A stretch of 64,000 nucleotides of DNA from Sulfuricaulis sp. (GTDB taxonomy: Bacteria > Pseudomonadota > Gammaproteobacteria > Acidiferrobacterales > Sulfurifustaceae): positions 90,959 through 154,958 of the forward strand of contig NZ_JANLGY010000011.1 in the NCBI RefSeq assembly GCF_024653915.1. The letters run 5' to 3'. The notes beneath the pieces were generated by a model. The model made no database searches. It had not been told where the DNA came from and worked only from the letters and a program-made list of their open reading frames with translations. Positions 8,582 to 17,491 of this stretch are shown piece after piece (position 1 is the first letter of the stretch; every line of letters begins with the position of its first letter). Both the position numbers and the translations under genes were made by a program.

Positions 8582-9346
8582 GTGCAAAAACGAGAAGCTG
8601 CGGCGGTCATCAATATCTCCAGCATCAAGGCAGCTTGCAAGGATTGCACGCTCCAGGAATTATGTCTGCCGCTCGGGCTCAATGATGTCGACATTGCTGC
8701 TCTTGACAAGGCTGTCAAGCGCCGGCGCACGCTGAAAAAAGGAGAAATGCTTTATCGTTTTGGCGACCCCCTGCGCTCGCTGTACGCGATCCGCAACGGC
8801 GCGCTTAAGACCACCGGCCTGATCGAGGACGGTCGCGCCCAGGTGACCGGTTTTTATCTCCCGGGCGAGTTGCTCGGTATCGACGCCATCAGCACCGACA
8901 AGCATCCGTGCAGCGCCGAGGCGCTTGAAACCTCGGAGGTCTGTGATATTCCCTACCCGGCGCTGGAGGACTTGGCGACCAAGATCCCCGGCCTGCAGCA
9001 TCAGCTGTTGCGCATCATGAGCCGCGAGATCGTACGCGACGAGGAGATGCTGATGATGCTGGGGCGCATGACCGCCGAGGAACGTCTGGCCTCTTGTCTG
9101 ATGAGTTTCTCGCGTCGCTTGGCACGGCTCGGTGGACTGCCCACTGAATTCAAGCTCAGCATGTCGCGCCAGGATCTGGGCGACTACCTCGGGCTTGCGC
9201 TCGAGACGGTGAGTCGCCTGCTGTCGCGCTTTCATGACGAAGGCCTGATTAACGTTCATGGCCGGCAGATTACCCTGCGCGACTTGAACCGCCTGCGCAA
9301 CATGGCCGCCGGCAACGGTCGCGAGCACAACGTCTCGGCCCAATAA
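8582..9346 (+). CDS. fnr: FNR-type O2-sensing transcriptional regulator
   Basis: Crp/Fnr family, 254 residues. The [4Fe-4S] ligands of E. coli FNR are all present: C19, C22 and C28 (CKDCTLQELC) and C121 (ETSEVCDIP). The cyclic-nucleotide-like sensor domain is followed by a helix-turn-helix whose recognition helix reads LETVSRLLSRF, keeping the E..SR residues that read TTGAT. It should dimerise and bind DNA when O2 is low. GTG start at 8582 after AAGGA. Predicted targets in this window are ubiT/ubiD, hemN and hppA. An extra cysteine occurs at C110. Confidence 0.93.
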   Translation: MQKREAAAVINISSIKAACKDCTLQELCLPLGLNDVDIAALDKAVKRRRTLKKGEMLYRFGDPLRSLYAIRNGALKTTGLIEDGRAQVTGFYLPGELLGIDAISTDKHPCSAEALETSEVCDIPYPALEDLATKIPGLQHQLLRIMSREIVRDEEMLMMLGRMTAEERLASCLMSFSRRLARLGGLPTEFKLSMSRQDLGDYLGLALETVSRLLSRFHDEGLINVHGRQITLRDLNRLRNMAAGNGREHNVSAQ

Positions 9347-9430
9347 TTCGTCAACCTGCTTTTTGCCGCAGGGTTGACAAGCCGGCCGGCTTATCCTAAG
9401 TTTGTGCCGACTTTCCCCGGAAGAGTCCTG

Positions 9431-10402
9431 ATGCGTCCCGAAACCTCCGAAATCGCCGATCTGTTTGAGTTGCCGTTCAACGATCTCGTCTATCGTGCCC
9501 AGACGGTGCACCGCCAGCATTTCGATCCGAACGCGGTCCAGCTTTCCACGCTGCTGTCCATCAAGACCGGCGGTTGCTCCGAAGATTGCGGCTATTGTTC
9601 CCAGTCGGCGCGGTTCCACACGGACGTAGAAAGCCAGCCCTTGATGTCGCAGAATGAAGTTATTGCTGCCGCGCGCGCGGCCCAGGCGCGCGGCGCCACC
9701 CGCTTCTGCATGGGTGCGGCCTGGCGCGGTCCGAAGGAAAAAGATCTGACTCTGGTCGCGGATATGATCCGCGCGGTCAAGGACCTCGGCCTGGAAACCT
9801 GCGCCACGCTCGGCCTGTTGCGCGACGGGCAGGCGGAGCAGCTGGCGCAGGCGGGCCTGGACTACTACAACCACAATCTGGATACGTCACGAGCCCATTA
9901 CGACAACATTGTTCACACCCATTCTTTCGACAGCCGGCTGGATACGCTGAGAAAGGTGCGTTCCGCCGGGCTCAAGGTCTGCTGCGGCGGCATTATGGGC
10001 ATGGGGGAATCGCGCACGGACCGTGTTCAGTTCATCGCCGAGCTGGCCGCCCTCGATCCGCCGCCGGAATCGGTGCCGATCAACCTGCTGGTGCATATTC
10101 CCGGCACGCCGATGTCCGATAAACAGGCGCTCGACCCCATAGAATTCGTGCGCACCATTGCGGTGGCACGCATTGCCATGCCGACGTCTTTCGTGCGCCT
10201 CTCCGCCGGCCGCAGCGCCATGCCCGACCATCTCCAGGCCCTGTGTTTCCTGGCCGGCGCCAATTCCATTTTCTACGGTGACCGGCTGCTAACCACGCCC
10301 AACCCGGAATCCGACGCCGATCTCAGGCTGTTCGAGAAATTGGGCATTTACCCCTTGTCCCCTGCAATACCGGCGCCGACGCGCAAAACAGCAGAAGCCT
10401 GA
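9431..10402 (+). CDS. bioB: BioB, biotin synthase
   Basis: Radical SAM enzyme that inserts sulfur into dethiobiotin. Seen: [18 protein letters not shown], the cluster motif [11 protein letters not shown] (C-x3-C-x2-C), [18 protein letters not shown] and RLSAGR (the arginine that ligates the [2Fe-2S] cluster). The ATG at 9431 is preceded by GGAAGAG and gives 323 residues; an in-frame TTG at 9374 would add 19 poorly conserved residues. No other biotin gene is adjacent. Convergent with the phosphoesterase gene that follows. Confidence 0.95.
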   Translation: MRPETSEIADLFELPFNDLVYRAQTVHRQHFDPNAVQLSTLLSIKTGGCSEDCGYCSQSARFHTDVESQPLMSQNEVIAAARAAQARGATRFCMGAAWRGPKEKDLTLVADMIRAVKDLGLETCATLGLLRDGQAEQLAQAGLDYYNHNLDTSRAHYDNIVHTHSFDSRLDTLRKVRSAGLKVCCGGIMGMGESRTDRVQFIAELAALDPPPESVPINLLVHIPGTPMSDKQALDPIEFVRTIAVARIAMPTSFVRLSAGRSAMPDHLQALCFLAGANSIFYGDRLLTTPNPESDADLRLFEKLGIYPLSPAIPAPTRKTAEA

Positions 10403-10444
10403 TAGCTTTTTTGGTTCCGGATTTCCGGACCTCAGCCGCGCGCC

Positions 10445-10993
10445 TTATTTATGATCCGTTTGTTTGTCTGGCTGCGTCACCGGCAGGCGCACCGGGCGGA
10501 TTTCAAATTCCATTTTTTCCAGATCGCCGAGTACCCAGGTGGCCGGCGCGCTCACGCCGCCGACGGTGCCGGGGTCGACCCGAAGCGTTTCGCCGCCTTT
10601 GATATTTTTAATCCGCTCGATGACGGCGTGATGTTCGTGTCCGTTGCACACGAGTTCGTAATCACCCGTGAGCGCCATGGCCTTGGCGTAATGCGGATAA
10701 TGGACAATGAAGATTCGTTTCCCCGCCAAAGCGAACGATCCGTCCTGACCGTAGTAATGCGCATGATTTTCCGGCTTGTGCGCCAGCTTTGAAAGATGAA
10801 ACAAGTCGCCCTGGTTATTACCGTGCACCAGATGTATCGGCAGCCCCAGCGGGATGATGGCGTGCAGCGTGGAGGGCGCCACCAGGTCACCGCAATGAAT
10901 CACCGCCTGTACGCCCAGTGATTTGGCCTCGGTGACGGCGGCGGCGAGATGATCACGGTGATCGTGACTGTCGGAAACGATGCAGATTTTCAT
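10445..10993 (-). CDS. YfcE/MJ0936-type metallophosphoesterase
   Basis: 182 residues with the calcineurin-like metal-binding motifs of small YfcE-type phosphodiesterases: IVSDSHDHRDHL (D-x-H), IHCGDL (GD), VHGNNQ (GN[H/N]), HYPHY and CNGHEHH (GH-x-H). The family hydrolyses model phosphodiesters and the natural substrate is unknown. It is the last conserved gene before the low-GC island on the right. Confidence 0.85.
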   Translation of the reverse strand: MKICIVSDSHDHRDHLAAAVTEAKSLGVQAVIHCGDLVAPSTLHAIIPLGLPIHLVHGNNQGDLFHLSKLAHKPENHAHYYGQDGSFALAGKRIFIVHYPHYAKAMALTGDYELVCNGHEHHAVIERIKNIKGGETLRVDPGTVGGVSAPATWVLGDLEKMEFEIRPVRLPVTQPDKQTDHK

Positions 10994-11104
10994 AGGGACG
11001 TGATTCTATCGCAGTGAGTGAAGTATGCGCAGCAAGCCCGCGTTTTTATTAGTAAACCAAACATATATAAGTACACTTCTATGTTATAGTATTACAAAAT
11101 ATAT

Positions 11105-11133
11105 TTGACTTACTTTATATCTAAAGGCATACT
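11105..11133 (+). promoter_or_regulatory. Predicted promoter of vapBC
   Basis: TTGACT, 17 bp, CATACT, in very AT-rich DNA that starts near 11,040. A Shine-Dalgarno (CGGAGA) follows at 11145-11150 and the vapB ATG at 11158. Confidence 0.45.
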
Positions 11134-11157
11134 TTTAAAAAATACGGAGATTCAGCA

Positions 11158-11388
11158 ATGGATACTTACATGACTATCAAAGGCCAGATCGTGATTCCCT
11201 CAAAAATCCGGCGGAAACTCGGGATGACAGAGAACACCCGCATCCAAGTGGATGTGGATGAGCAAGCACATAAGATCGTTCTGACCCCTATTACCCGCGA
11301 ATACATCCAGAGCCTGCGTGGAAAGTACAAGGGGAAAGGCCTGTTGAAAGCCTTGGCGGCGGAAAAGAAGCGCGAGAAGGAGCTTTAA
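11158..11388 (+). CDS. vapB: VapB-type antitoxin, AbrB/MazE fold
   Basis: 76 residues. The first 45 form a swapped-hairpin AbrB DNA-binding domain (MTIKGQIVIPSKIRRKLGMTENTRIQVDVDE). The Lys/Arg-rich tail would wrap the toxin. It should neutralise the downstream PIN toxin and repress the operon. Two bases separate it from vapC, the usual TA arrangement. Confidence 0.85.
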   Translation: MDTYMTIKGQIVIPSKIRRKLGMTENTRIQVDVDEQAHKIVLTPITREYIQSLRGKYKGKGLLKALAAEKKREKEL

Positions 11389-11390
11389 AA

Positions 11391-11807
11391 ATGGCGCGAA
11401 AACCCAAGGCGCTTGTCCTCGATTCGTGGGCAGTGCTGGCGTACTTGGAGGATGAAAACTCAAGTCAGAAAGTGGCTGACCTGATCGCCGATGCCCATGA
11501 GCATGAAATTCCATTGCTTATGTCAGTCGTGAATGCCGGAGAGGTCTGGTACATCCTTGCGCGCGAAGTATCGGAAACCGAGGCTGATAAAGGTGTCGAG
11601 GGCTTGCGGCAACTTGGAATCGATTTTATTGGCGTTGACTGGAAACTGGCACGACAGGCCGGAATGTTTAAATCAAAAAATCGTATGTCATTTGCTGACT
11701 GTTTTGCGGCAGCCCTAGCTAAGGAGCAGAAGGCAGAGTTGGTGACTGGAGACAAGGAATTCAAGCAGGTAGAAAGTGACATCCGTATCAGGTGGTTGGA
11801 AGCATAA
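11391..11807 (+). CDS. vapC: VapC-type PIN-domain toxin
   Basis: 138-residue PIN domain with the acidic quartet expected for a Mg-dependent RNase: D11 (VLDSWAVLAYL), E51 (NAGEVWYIL), D103 (FADCFAAALA) and D121 (VTGDKEF). VapC toxins cleave tRNA or rRNA. The next gene starts only 18 bp downstream, so the TA pair may share a transcript with the GHKL-ATPase cassette and act as its addiction module; that link is inferred. Confidence 0.87.
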   Translation: MARKPKALVLDSWAVLAYLEDENSSQKVADLIADAHEHEIPLLMSVVNAGEVWYILAREVSETEADKGVEGLRQLGIDFIGVDWKLARQAGMFKSKNRMSFADCFAAALAKEQKAELVTGDKEFKQVESDIRIRWLEA

Positions 11808-11825
11808 AAGAGGAAGGGTAAGCAC

Positions 11826-13700
11826 ATGGCAGAATGGTATTTTGATACTTATCGTCCACAGGACAAGCGACGTGATCCTATTCAAGGAGAATTCTTCTCG
11901 TCGGAGACAATTTCAGATCCGGGACGTGCATTGGTGCGCGAAGGAATTCAGAACAGCCTCGATGCAGCCATTGGAGATGAGCCTGTACTCGTTCGCATCT
12001 TTGTATCCGGTAAAGAGAATGCGAAGAAGAGCAAAGACGTGAGCGAATTCTTGACGGATGGTTGGGAGCATTTTCGCGCTCCTGATAACGGATTGAGAGA
12101 AGTCCCGGATGGCAGCGAACTTTGCGAATTTCTTGTCTTTGAGGATTTCTTTACGAAAGGCCTTACCGGCGATATCTCAAAAGTGCCATACGGAAAGAAC
12201 CAAAAAAATGCTTTTGCTCATTTCTTCCGAGGCGATGGCATTTCAGATAAAGGCGAAGGTGATCGTGGCAGTTGGGGGGTTGGAAAAACCGTGTTTCAGC
12301 GTTCCAGTCGTATCAACACCATGTTCGGATTTACCGTGAGACACGATGACAAAAAGGCCTTGCTCATGGGTATGGCAGTACTGAAAGGACATCAGCTCAA
12401 CAATAAGGATTATAAGCCCGATGGGTGGTATGGATTGCAGCGCGCTGACGAGATGGTGATGCCGATAGACGATGCGGCCACGCTGGAACGCTTTCGAAAA
12501 TGTTTCTCATTGGATCGCGGATCGGAGTCTGGCCTGTCAATTGTTGTTCCTTGGTTGGACCCCGAAGTAACCGAAGGCGCGATCGTCGAAGCCGTATTGC
12601 GCGACTATTTTTACCCAACTCTGACTGGCAGACTCGAAGTAATTATTAAGACGCCTTCTACAGAAATCACAGTTAGTAAGGATTCGTTGCACGAAGAGAT
12701 TCAGCGGATTGGTGGAGACTTGGAGCGTGACCTCTGGCCGTTGATCAACCTTGCACGTTGGTCGCTTGGGGAGGGCACAGCGACCATTCCAAAGCTTAAA
12801 AGTCCTGATCTGAACAAAGCAATGGATTGGGATGAAAAGCTCATTCCCGAGGAGCTACGCCCACATCTGACGAATCAATTGATGACGAACAAACAGCTTG
12901 CAATACGCGTACCTGTTAATGTGCGCGAGAAAAGCAAGCCAGCGCAACCATCGTATTTCGACGTATTTATTATTCGCGATGGTTCGGATAGAAATGAGCG
13001 TCCTGTTTTTGTACGTGGCGGGTTAATTATTCCAGACGTCCGACCTCGGCCAAACCGTGGATTAACGGCGCTTGTGATTGTCGAGGACCGTCCACTTGCC
13101 ACATTCTTAGGTGATTCTGAAAACCCCTCACATACACAATGGCAACATGATGGTTCCCATTTTAAAGGAAAGTACAAGTCTGGGCCAAAAGATCTGAAAT
13201 TTGTCAGTGACAGCGTCCGCAATATTGTGAGGCTGCTGACGGAGACAGAAAGCGAAGAGGATCGTGACATTCTTTCAGATATTTTCAATCTGCCGGATGG
13301 TGAACTACAAGATAAGAAGGCCGGAAAGAATAAGGGAGGAAGTGAGAATGAGGAAAATGGTGGTCACAAGAATGGTAAGCGCATTTTCAATATTTCACGT
13401 GTAGATGGCGGCTTTATCATTGCTGCAGCAGGTACTGTTGAGGCGGCAGAAATTCCTAAATCTCTTGAGATACAGGCTGCATACGAGGTTCGACGAGGGA
13501 ATGCGTTCACTCGTTACATCCCTGAAGATTTTGATTTCAAAGACGATGAATTTGATGTCGAACTTCATAGCGCGACACTTCTGTCGCGCGCTAATAATCG
13601 GATTTCGGCAAAGCTTGATGATAAAGACTTTCAAGTTACCGTTAGGGGTTTTGACGTCAATCGGGATGTGCGTGTAAGAGTCACCGCTGGAGAAGACTGA
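11826..13700 (+). CDS. GHKL (Hsp90/MORC-like) ATPase of the accessory island
   Basis: 624 residues, first gene of a three- or four-gene cassette. The N-terminal ~250 residues carry Bergerat-fold ATPase motifs: N-box LVREGIQNSLDA (N43, D46), VFEDFFTKGLTGD (E106-D107, a variant of the D-x-G-x-G region) and lid GSWGVGK (148-154). A linker near 490-510 is Lys/Gly/Asn-rich. The rest is not recognised. GHKL ATPases of MORC/MutL type recur near DNA methyltransferases in phage-defence loci, and here dcm and vsr converge on the cassette. Shine-Dalgarno GAGGAAGG. GC is clearly lower than the flanks. Precise function unknown. Confidence 0.75.
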   Translation: MAEWYFDTYRPQDKRRDPIQGEFFSSETISDPGRALVREGIQNSLDAAIGDEPVLVRIFVSGKENAKKSKDVSEFLTDGWEHFRAPDNGLREVPDGSELCEFLVFEDFFTKGLTGDISKVPYGKNQKNAFAHFFRGDGISDKGEGDRGSWGVGKTVFQRSSRINTMFGFTVRHDDKKALLMGMAVLKGHQLNNKDYKPDGWYGLQRADEMVMPIDDAATLERFRKCFSLDRGSESGLSIVVPWLDPEVTEGAIVEAVLRDYFYPTLTGRLEVIIKTPSTEITVSKDSLHEEIQRIGGDLERDLWPLINLARWSLGEGTATIPKLKSPDLNKAMDWDEKLIPEELRPHLTNQLMTNKQLAIRVPVNVREKSKPAQPSYFDVFIIRDGSDRNERPVFVRGGLIIPDVRPRPNRGLTALVIVEDRPLATFLGDSENPSHTQWQHDGSHFKGKYKSGPKDLKFVSDSVRNIVRLLTETESEEDRDILSDIFNLPDGELQDKKAGKNKGGSENEENGGHKNGKRIFNISRVDGGFIIAAAGTVEAAEIPKSLEIQAAYEVRRGNAFTRYIPEDFDFKDDEFDVELHSATLLSRANNRISAKLDDKDFQVTVRGFDVNRDVRVRVTAGED

Positions 13701-13701
13701 T

Positions 13702-14487
13702 ATGCCGATACGGTCATTTAACTACACAGGTCGCCGACGCATCACTAGAGATGAGGTCAGTCTCAGATTGAGCCAATTGTCTGACAAGACGGGCACATTT
13801 GATGCTGATATTCGTCTAGACAAGGGCCATGAGATTCCGGCAGATGCTGTGGTATGTGTTGAAGCATATCGTGGGTCCAGCGCAAGCTGGATGCGCTTTC
13901 CGTACGGAACTGTTGGAGCGCTAAAACCACCGTCGGATAGACGGTTAACCGAATTTGATGGAACTGACGGAATTCTCTTTCGCGTAAAAGTTACATCGCC
14001 AGGTGAGAAGCAGGGCTTGATCTTGGCCGAGGCAGATGAGTTGTCTCCCCGGCAACCGGATGAAGAGGAACAATCACGACAATCGATCTTACCAGTCAGG
14101 TCTGACAAGAATCTGGAGAAGCGTGTATGGAGGCTTGATTTCAGTGATAAGCCGGTACTTTTGATAAATAGTGCTCTCGGTGAAAAGTGGGATGTTGTTA
14201 GAGACCAGGCATTCAGGTCATTGGTTATGCCTGAAGTTCTGGAGGCAATACTCGTTCGTATCCTGCTTGTGGATAAGGACAAGGGCGATACTCAAGATGA
14301 TGATACCGGTGATTGGCGCACGCAATGGTTGAGGTTTGTCCGTTCTATTCCAGTGACAACTGAGCCGCCGGACATCGAGGATGAGGGTGCGCTCGAAGAA
14401 TGGATAGAGCAAGTTGTTGCGGCATTTTCACGTAGACTTCAGATGCTTGATCTGTACGAAGAGTATCGTAGCAGGGGGGACAAATGA
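13702..14487 (+). CDS. Unrecognised protein of the GHKL cassette (261 aa)
   Basis: I do not recognise this family. It starts 1 bp after the GHKL stop and its TGA overlaps the next ATG (ATGA), so it is coupled to both neighbours. The N-terminal ~120 residues look beta-rich (RSFNYTGRRRITRDEVSLRL ... VVCVEAYRGSSASWMRFPYGTV). The middle is acidic and Gln-rich, and the C-terminal ~100 residues look helical with acidic stretches (DKDKGDTQDDDTGD). No signal peptide or membrane segment. A subunit or adaptor of the ATPase is a guess from gene order. Confidence 0.7.
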   Translation: MPIRSFNYTGRRRITRDEVSLRLSQLSDKTGTFDADIRLDKGHEIPADAVVCVEAYRGSSASWMRFPYGTVGALKPPSDRRLTEFDGTDGILFRVKVTSPGEKQGLILAEADELSPRQPDEEEQSRQSILPVRSDKNLEKRVWRLDFSDKPVLLINSALGEKWDVVRDQAFRSLVMPEVLEAILVRILLVDKDKGDTQDDDTGDWRTQWLRFVRSIPVTTEPPDIEDEGALEEWIEQVVAAFSRRLQMLDLYEEYRSRGDK

Positions 14488-15218
14488 GACTGCGGCGTCT
14501 AAATGAAAAAGGCATCGAAGAACTGGGAATGTACTTGGATGCACTTGCAGATAACCCGATGCTCACACCTCCAGCAGAAATTCTTGAAGATCAAGCGAAG
14601 TCTGAGAGTCTTTCAGTTAAGGTTGATATCGACAGCAAGAAGTTCTCGAATCGATTTGATGCTGCGAAATATCTTTATGATAAGTTCATCGAAGCAGGTG
14701 TAGCAGATTCCGATTTAGACAGGGGTGTATGGGCTTGGTTGTCGCTGTTCTGGTTCGACACGCTTCGCCCGCCCGCCGGAAAACAGGCAAAGAAATGGCC
14801 AGGAGAGCGGGCACGCTGGATTCCTTCGGAATCGCATGACTGGAAGAAGTTCTACAGACACCTTCTGGCAGGGCCTTGGCGGGTGTACCGGTTTCACCGG
14901 GATAATCCGGAGCGTGCTAGGGTAGTTCTGTGCGGTCCTCTCTACGCCCCAGGCGAGGCAAGCGAACAAATATTGTCGAGACAGGAGGTTGTGACAAACC
15001 GTAGCGTGGTCGAGCTTGCAACGCGCATGTATTACGATCCCATTGGGAAGAAGGTGAAGCGTGGAGCGGCCAGTAAAGGGGCGGGTACGTTTCGTCGCTT
15101 TGCAAATGATTTCCTCAACCAATTCGATATGACGTGGGATCTTTATGCAATGACAGCAGACCAAGTTGCAACTCTTCTGCCAAAAGAGTTTAATCGCTTT
15201 CTGTCAGAAAGACGCTAG
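14484..15218 (+). CDS. Unrecognised protein of the GHKL cassette (244 aa, possibly DUF6339-like)
   Basis: Overlaps the previous gene by 4 bp. Visible features: an early helical part, then an aromatic core DRGVWAWLSLFWFDTLRPPAGKQAKKWPGE (residues ~76-105, key W/F/P pattern), a basic central part and a C-terminal MTADQVATLLPKEFNRFL. It resembles what I remember of DUF6339 proteins, which are also found beside ATPases, but I cannot confirm that. No catalytic motif is evident. Confidence 0.65.
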   Translation: MRLRRLNEKGIEELGMYLDALADNPMLTPPAEILEDQAKSESLSVKVDIDSKKFSNRFDAAKYLYDKFIEAGVADSDLDRGVWAWLSLFWFDTLRPPAGKQAKKWPGERARWIPSESHDWKKFYRHLLAGPWRVYRFHRDNPERARVVLCGPLYAPGEASEQILSRQEVVTNRSVVELATRMYYDPIGKKVKRGAASKGAGTFRRFANDFLNQFDMTWDLYAMTADQVATLLPKEFNRFLSERR

Positions 15219-15247
15219 AATCGAATTATCAGACAGCGGGGCTTTCA

Positions 15248-15415
15248 ATGAAACTTCTTGATCAGATGTCAAAGAGTGAGTTGCTGGAGCTGCTTGCAGC
15301 CGCGATAGATGGTATTGACGGCTATGAGTCAGAAACTGGTGACCTCAGGTATTGGGATAAAAAGAAAATTGAGCAGGCGCGCCATATCATCAACCAGATG
15401 ACAATAGACGCTTGA
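15248..15415 (+). CDS. Small protein of 55 residues at the end of the GHKL cassette
   Basis: ATG at 15248, 29 bp after the previous stop. The protein starts MKLLDQMSKSELLELL and ends INQMTIDA. It is predicted largely helical, acidic at the centre (DGIDGYESETGD), with a Trp and a Lys-rich helix (YWDKKKIEQARH). Codon use and direction match the cassette. Its 3' end overlaps the convergent vsr gene by 26 bp. Function unknown. Confidence 0.5.
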   Translation: MKLLDQMSKSELLELLAAAIDGIDGYESETGDLRYWDKKKIEQARHIINQMTIDA

Positions 15416-15800
15416 GCCTGACGGTAAGAGTTTTCACATCGTTGGTCTGACACTCCCAGACCGTAATTACTTTCCACCCGAGTTTCCGAAGATGCCGACG
15501 CGCACGCGCATCGCGGTCTCGGTTCTCTGTGAACTTGCGCAGCCAGAAGGTTCGGCGTGTTTTTGGCGTATAGGTGAACCGACAACGCGAGTGCCTGTGC
15601 CAGAAACAACCATGAACAAACACCACAGTATTGCGTCGCGGGAGGACAATATCCGGTCTCCCTGGCAGATCCTTCACATGAAGTTGTATTCGATAACCGA
15701 GCCGGCGAATTGCTGATCTGACTATCTTTTCCGGGAAAGTGTCTTGGCTGCGAATTTGGGACATATTCCAACTCCGCTTAGCTTTGCTGAGGGTATCCAT
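15390..15800 (-). CDS. vsr: Vsr, very short patch mismatch endonuclease
   Basis: 136 residues, collinear with E. coli Vsr: KAKRSWNMSQIRSQDT, catalytic GRPD (D50), then FVHGCFWHRH with H63, C65, W67, H68 and H70 plus C73 (zinc and active site), and LGWKVITVWEC. Vsr nicks 5' of T:G mismatches left by deamination of 5-methylcytosine, protecting sites of the partner methylase. It starts 3 bp after the methyltransferase stop, so the two form an operon read leftward, convergent with the GHKL cassette. Confidence 0.93.
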   Translation of the reverse strand: MDTLSKAKRSWNMSQIRSQDTFPEKIVRSAIRRLGYRIQLHVKDLPGRPDIVLPRRNTVVFVHGCFWHRHSRCRFTYTPKTRRTFWLRKFTENRDRDARARRHLRKLGWKVITVWECQTNDVKTLTVRLKRLLSSG

Positions 15801-15803
15801 ACC

Positions 15804-17399
15804 TCAAATTGCACCAGCCTGTTTCAGCACGACGTGCACAATTTCGGCTATCTGAAGTGCAAGCAGAGGCGGAACTGCGTTTCCGACTTGTACATATTGC
15901 GCCGTGCGAGGGCCACAGAAGAAATAGTTGTCCGGGAAGGTTTGAATTCTGGCAGCTTCTCTTACAGTCAGGCTGCGACATTGAGAGGCGTCTGGGTGGA
16001 TGTAGTAATGGCCATCCTTTGAAATGTGACTGGTGATAGTAGTGGCGGGGCGTCCCCATTGCTGCACCCGGAAACGGTCAGCAAAATACGCACCATCGAG
16101 CGCATCTTCGACATTCGAATGTTCTGGAAGAAGATCGGCTGGAAAGTCGCTGATCACTGGCGATCGTCCGTGAATCTTTGCAAAGCAACTTGCGTAAAGA
16201 TATCGGTACAGGTCATTGGTTATGTGTGACCGACTGCTGTGATTACACGCACCCTCCAAGTGCTTATCAAGGAACCAGTCTGGTCGGTGAGTTATGTTTG
16301 GCGCGCATGGGACAAACTCAGCGCCCCGATCTGCGTTGGGTTGTCGCACATGCTGGGTCAATTCACGCAAAAGCTTGTAAACTTCAGCTCCTGCTTTCTT
16401 CTTGGAGGCCTCAAACCAGCGTCGTTCGCGCGCTGCATGAAGGGCATGAGCCCAATTATCAGCACTATCATTCCCGTTGGAAAGCCCGCTTCGCAATCTC
16501 GGTAATCCATCAAGAACATGGTTTGTCGGGATCGGCGCATGTTTGAAAAGACTTGGTGGCTGTGCCTGTTCGAGGTCTTCTCGTACACCCAGCAGGATGA
16601 GCCGGTGACGCGCCTGTGGAATACCGTGCTGTTCCATACGCACCACGTAGTCCGATGATACGAGCGGTTTGGTAGTGTCAGTATGGATAACCGAATAGAT
16701 GCGGTAACGAGCCCGTGTCTTATTGCGCCCCTGTTGGTTTATTTTACGCCCCTCTCGCGCGAGCGCCCGAGAGGGGTCACGCAAGTCATCGACGATGCGG
16801 GTAAACACATATTGGTTTTTTACTGTTGCTGACAGCAGTCCTTTGACATTCTCCATCACAAACATCGCCGGGACATGATCCGCAATAACCTGCAAGTATT
16901 CGAGATAAAGATACTGCTTCCGGTCATTTTCTGGCTTGTAGTCCAATATCCCTTTGTTTCGTGACCGGCCTGCCAGTGAATATGCCTGGCATGGCGGGCC
17001 ACCAATGAGAACCCATTCAGTCGACCCGTCTAAGGCCGTGTCGATTGCACCCCTGATTCTTGTCTGTTCGGCAGGGCCAAGCTCAGCATGCATGGCTTGA
17101 CGAGAGGCCGCTTCGAATTCTTTTGGATATTTCTCATAAAGCTGCGTAAGCCTATGTTCTTGAGACTCTTTGGGATTTCTCAGAAATTCGTAATATTCCT
17201 TAGGAAAACGATTCTCAGAAAATTGTCGCAGGAAGGTTCTCAGAAGAAGAGTTTTATGTGCGGTACGCTCCTTCTCGATAGAGAGCATAACCTTGAAGGG
17301 GTGCTGCTTATCAGATAAACAGAAAGCAGAAAAACCCTCACCAAGCCCGCCGGGACCAGCGAAGAGATCGATTATCGGGATTATCTTACATCGTGACAT
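15804..17399 (-). CDS. dcm: DNA (cytosine-5) methyltransferase
   Basis: 531 residues with ordered m5C-methylase motifs: I DLFAGPGGLGEGF (from D11), IV GGPPCQAYS (nucleophile C137), VI VMENVKGLL (E183), VIII QARHRLILLG, IX-X SLTVREAARIQTFP and YVQVGNAVPP. It is larger than E. coli Dcm (472), with extra helical sequence between motifs I and IV. Target specificity cannot be read. No restriction endonuclease gene is adjacent, so it either marks self DNA for the convergent GHKL cassette or is an orphan methylase with vsr. The symbol denotes the family only. Confidence 0.92.
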   Translation of the reverse strand: MSRCKIIPIIDLFAGPGGLGEGFSAFCLSDKQHPFKVMLSIEKERTAHKTLLLRTFLRQFSENRFPKEYYEFLRNPKESQEHRLTQLYEKYPKEFEAASRQAMHAELGPAEQTRIRGAIDTALDGSTEWVLIGGPPCQAYSLAGRSRNKGILDYKPENDRKQYLYLEYLQVIADHVPAMFVMENVKGLLSATVKNQYVFTRIVDDLRDPSRALAREGRKINQQGRNKTRARYRIYSVIHTDTTKPLVSSDYVVRMEQHGIPQARHRLILLGVREDLEQAQPPSLFKHAPIPTNHVLDGLPRLRSGLSNGNDSADNWAHALHAARERRWFEASKKKAGAEVYKLLRELTQHVRQPNADRGAEFVPCAPNITHRPDWFLDKHLEGACNHSSRSHITNDLYRYLYASCFAKIHGRSPVISDFPADLLPEHSNVEDALDGAYFADRFRVQQWGRPATTITSHISKDGHYYIHPDASQCRSLTVREAARIQTFPDNYFFCGPRTAQYVQVGNAVPPLLALQIAEIVHVVLKQAGAI

Positions 17400-17469
17400 G
17401 AATTTTATATTACCTGAATTAGAAGGCCGGCTGTCGCTTGGTAGTGAGGATTTTCTGGCGAAAAAGAAA

Positions 17470-17491
17470 AGGGCCAGCTTGCGCCGGCCCT
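17470..17491 (-). terminator. Hairpin after the hppA remnant
   Basis: AGGGCC pairs with GGCCCT; read leftward it is followed by TTTTCTTTTT. The same kind of hairpin and T-run follows intact hppA (19022-19050), so this copy appears to be part of the duplicated unit. Confidence 0.55.

Noticed and set aside
9660..9700. Third copy of the ubiU/hemN palindrome in bioB
   Set aside because: The GC-rich stretch encodes normal conserved BioB residues and lacks the shared core.
8660..9874. 404-codon minus-strand frame across fnr and bioB
   Set aside because: Shadow of two well-identified genes; composition His/Arg/Gln-rich with no domain.
15804..17399. Full type II restriction-modification system
   Set aside because: No restriction endonuclease gene adjoins the methylase; Vsr is a mismatch nickase, not a restriction enzyme.
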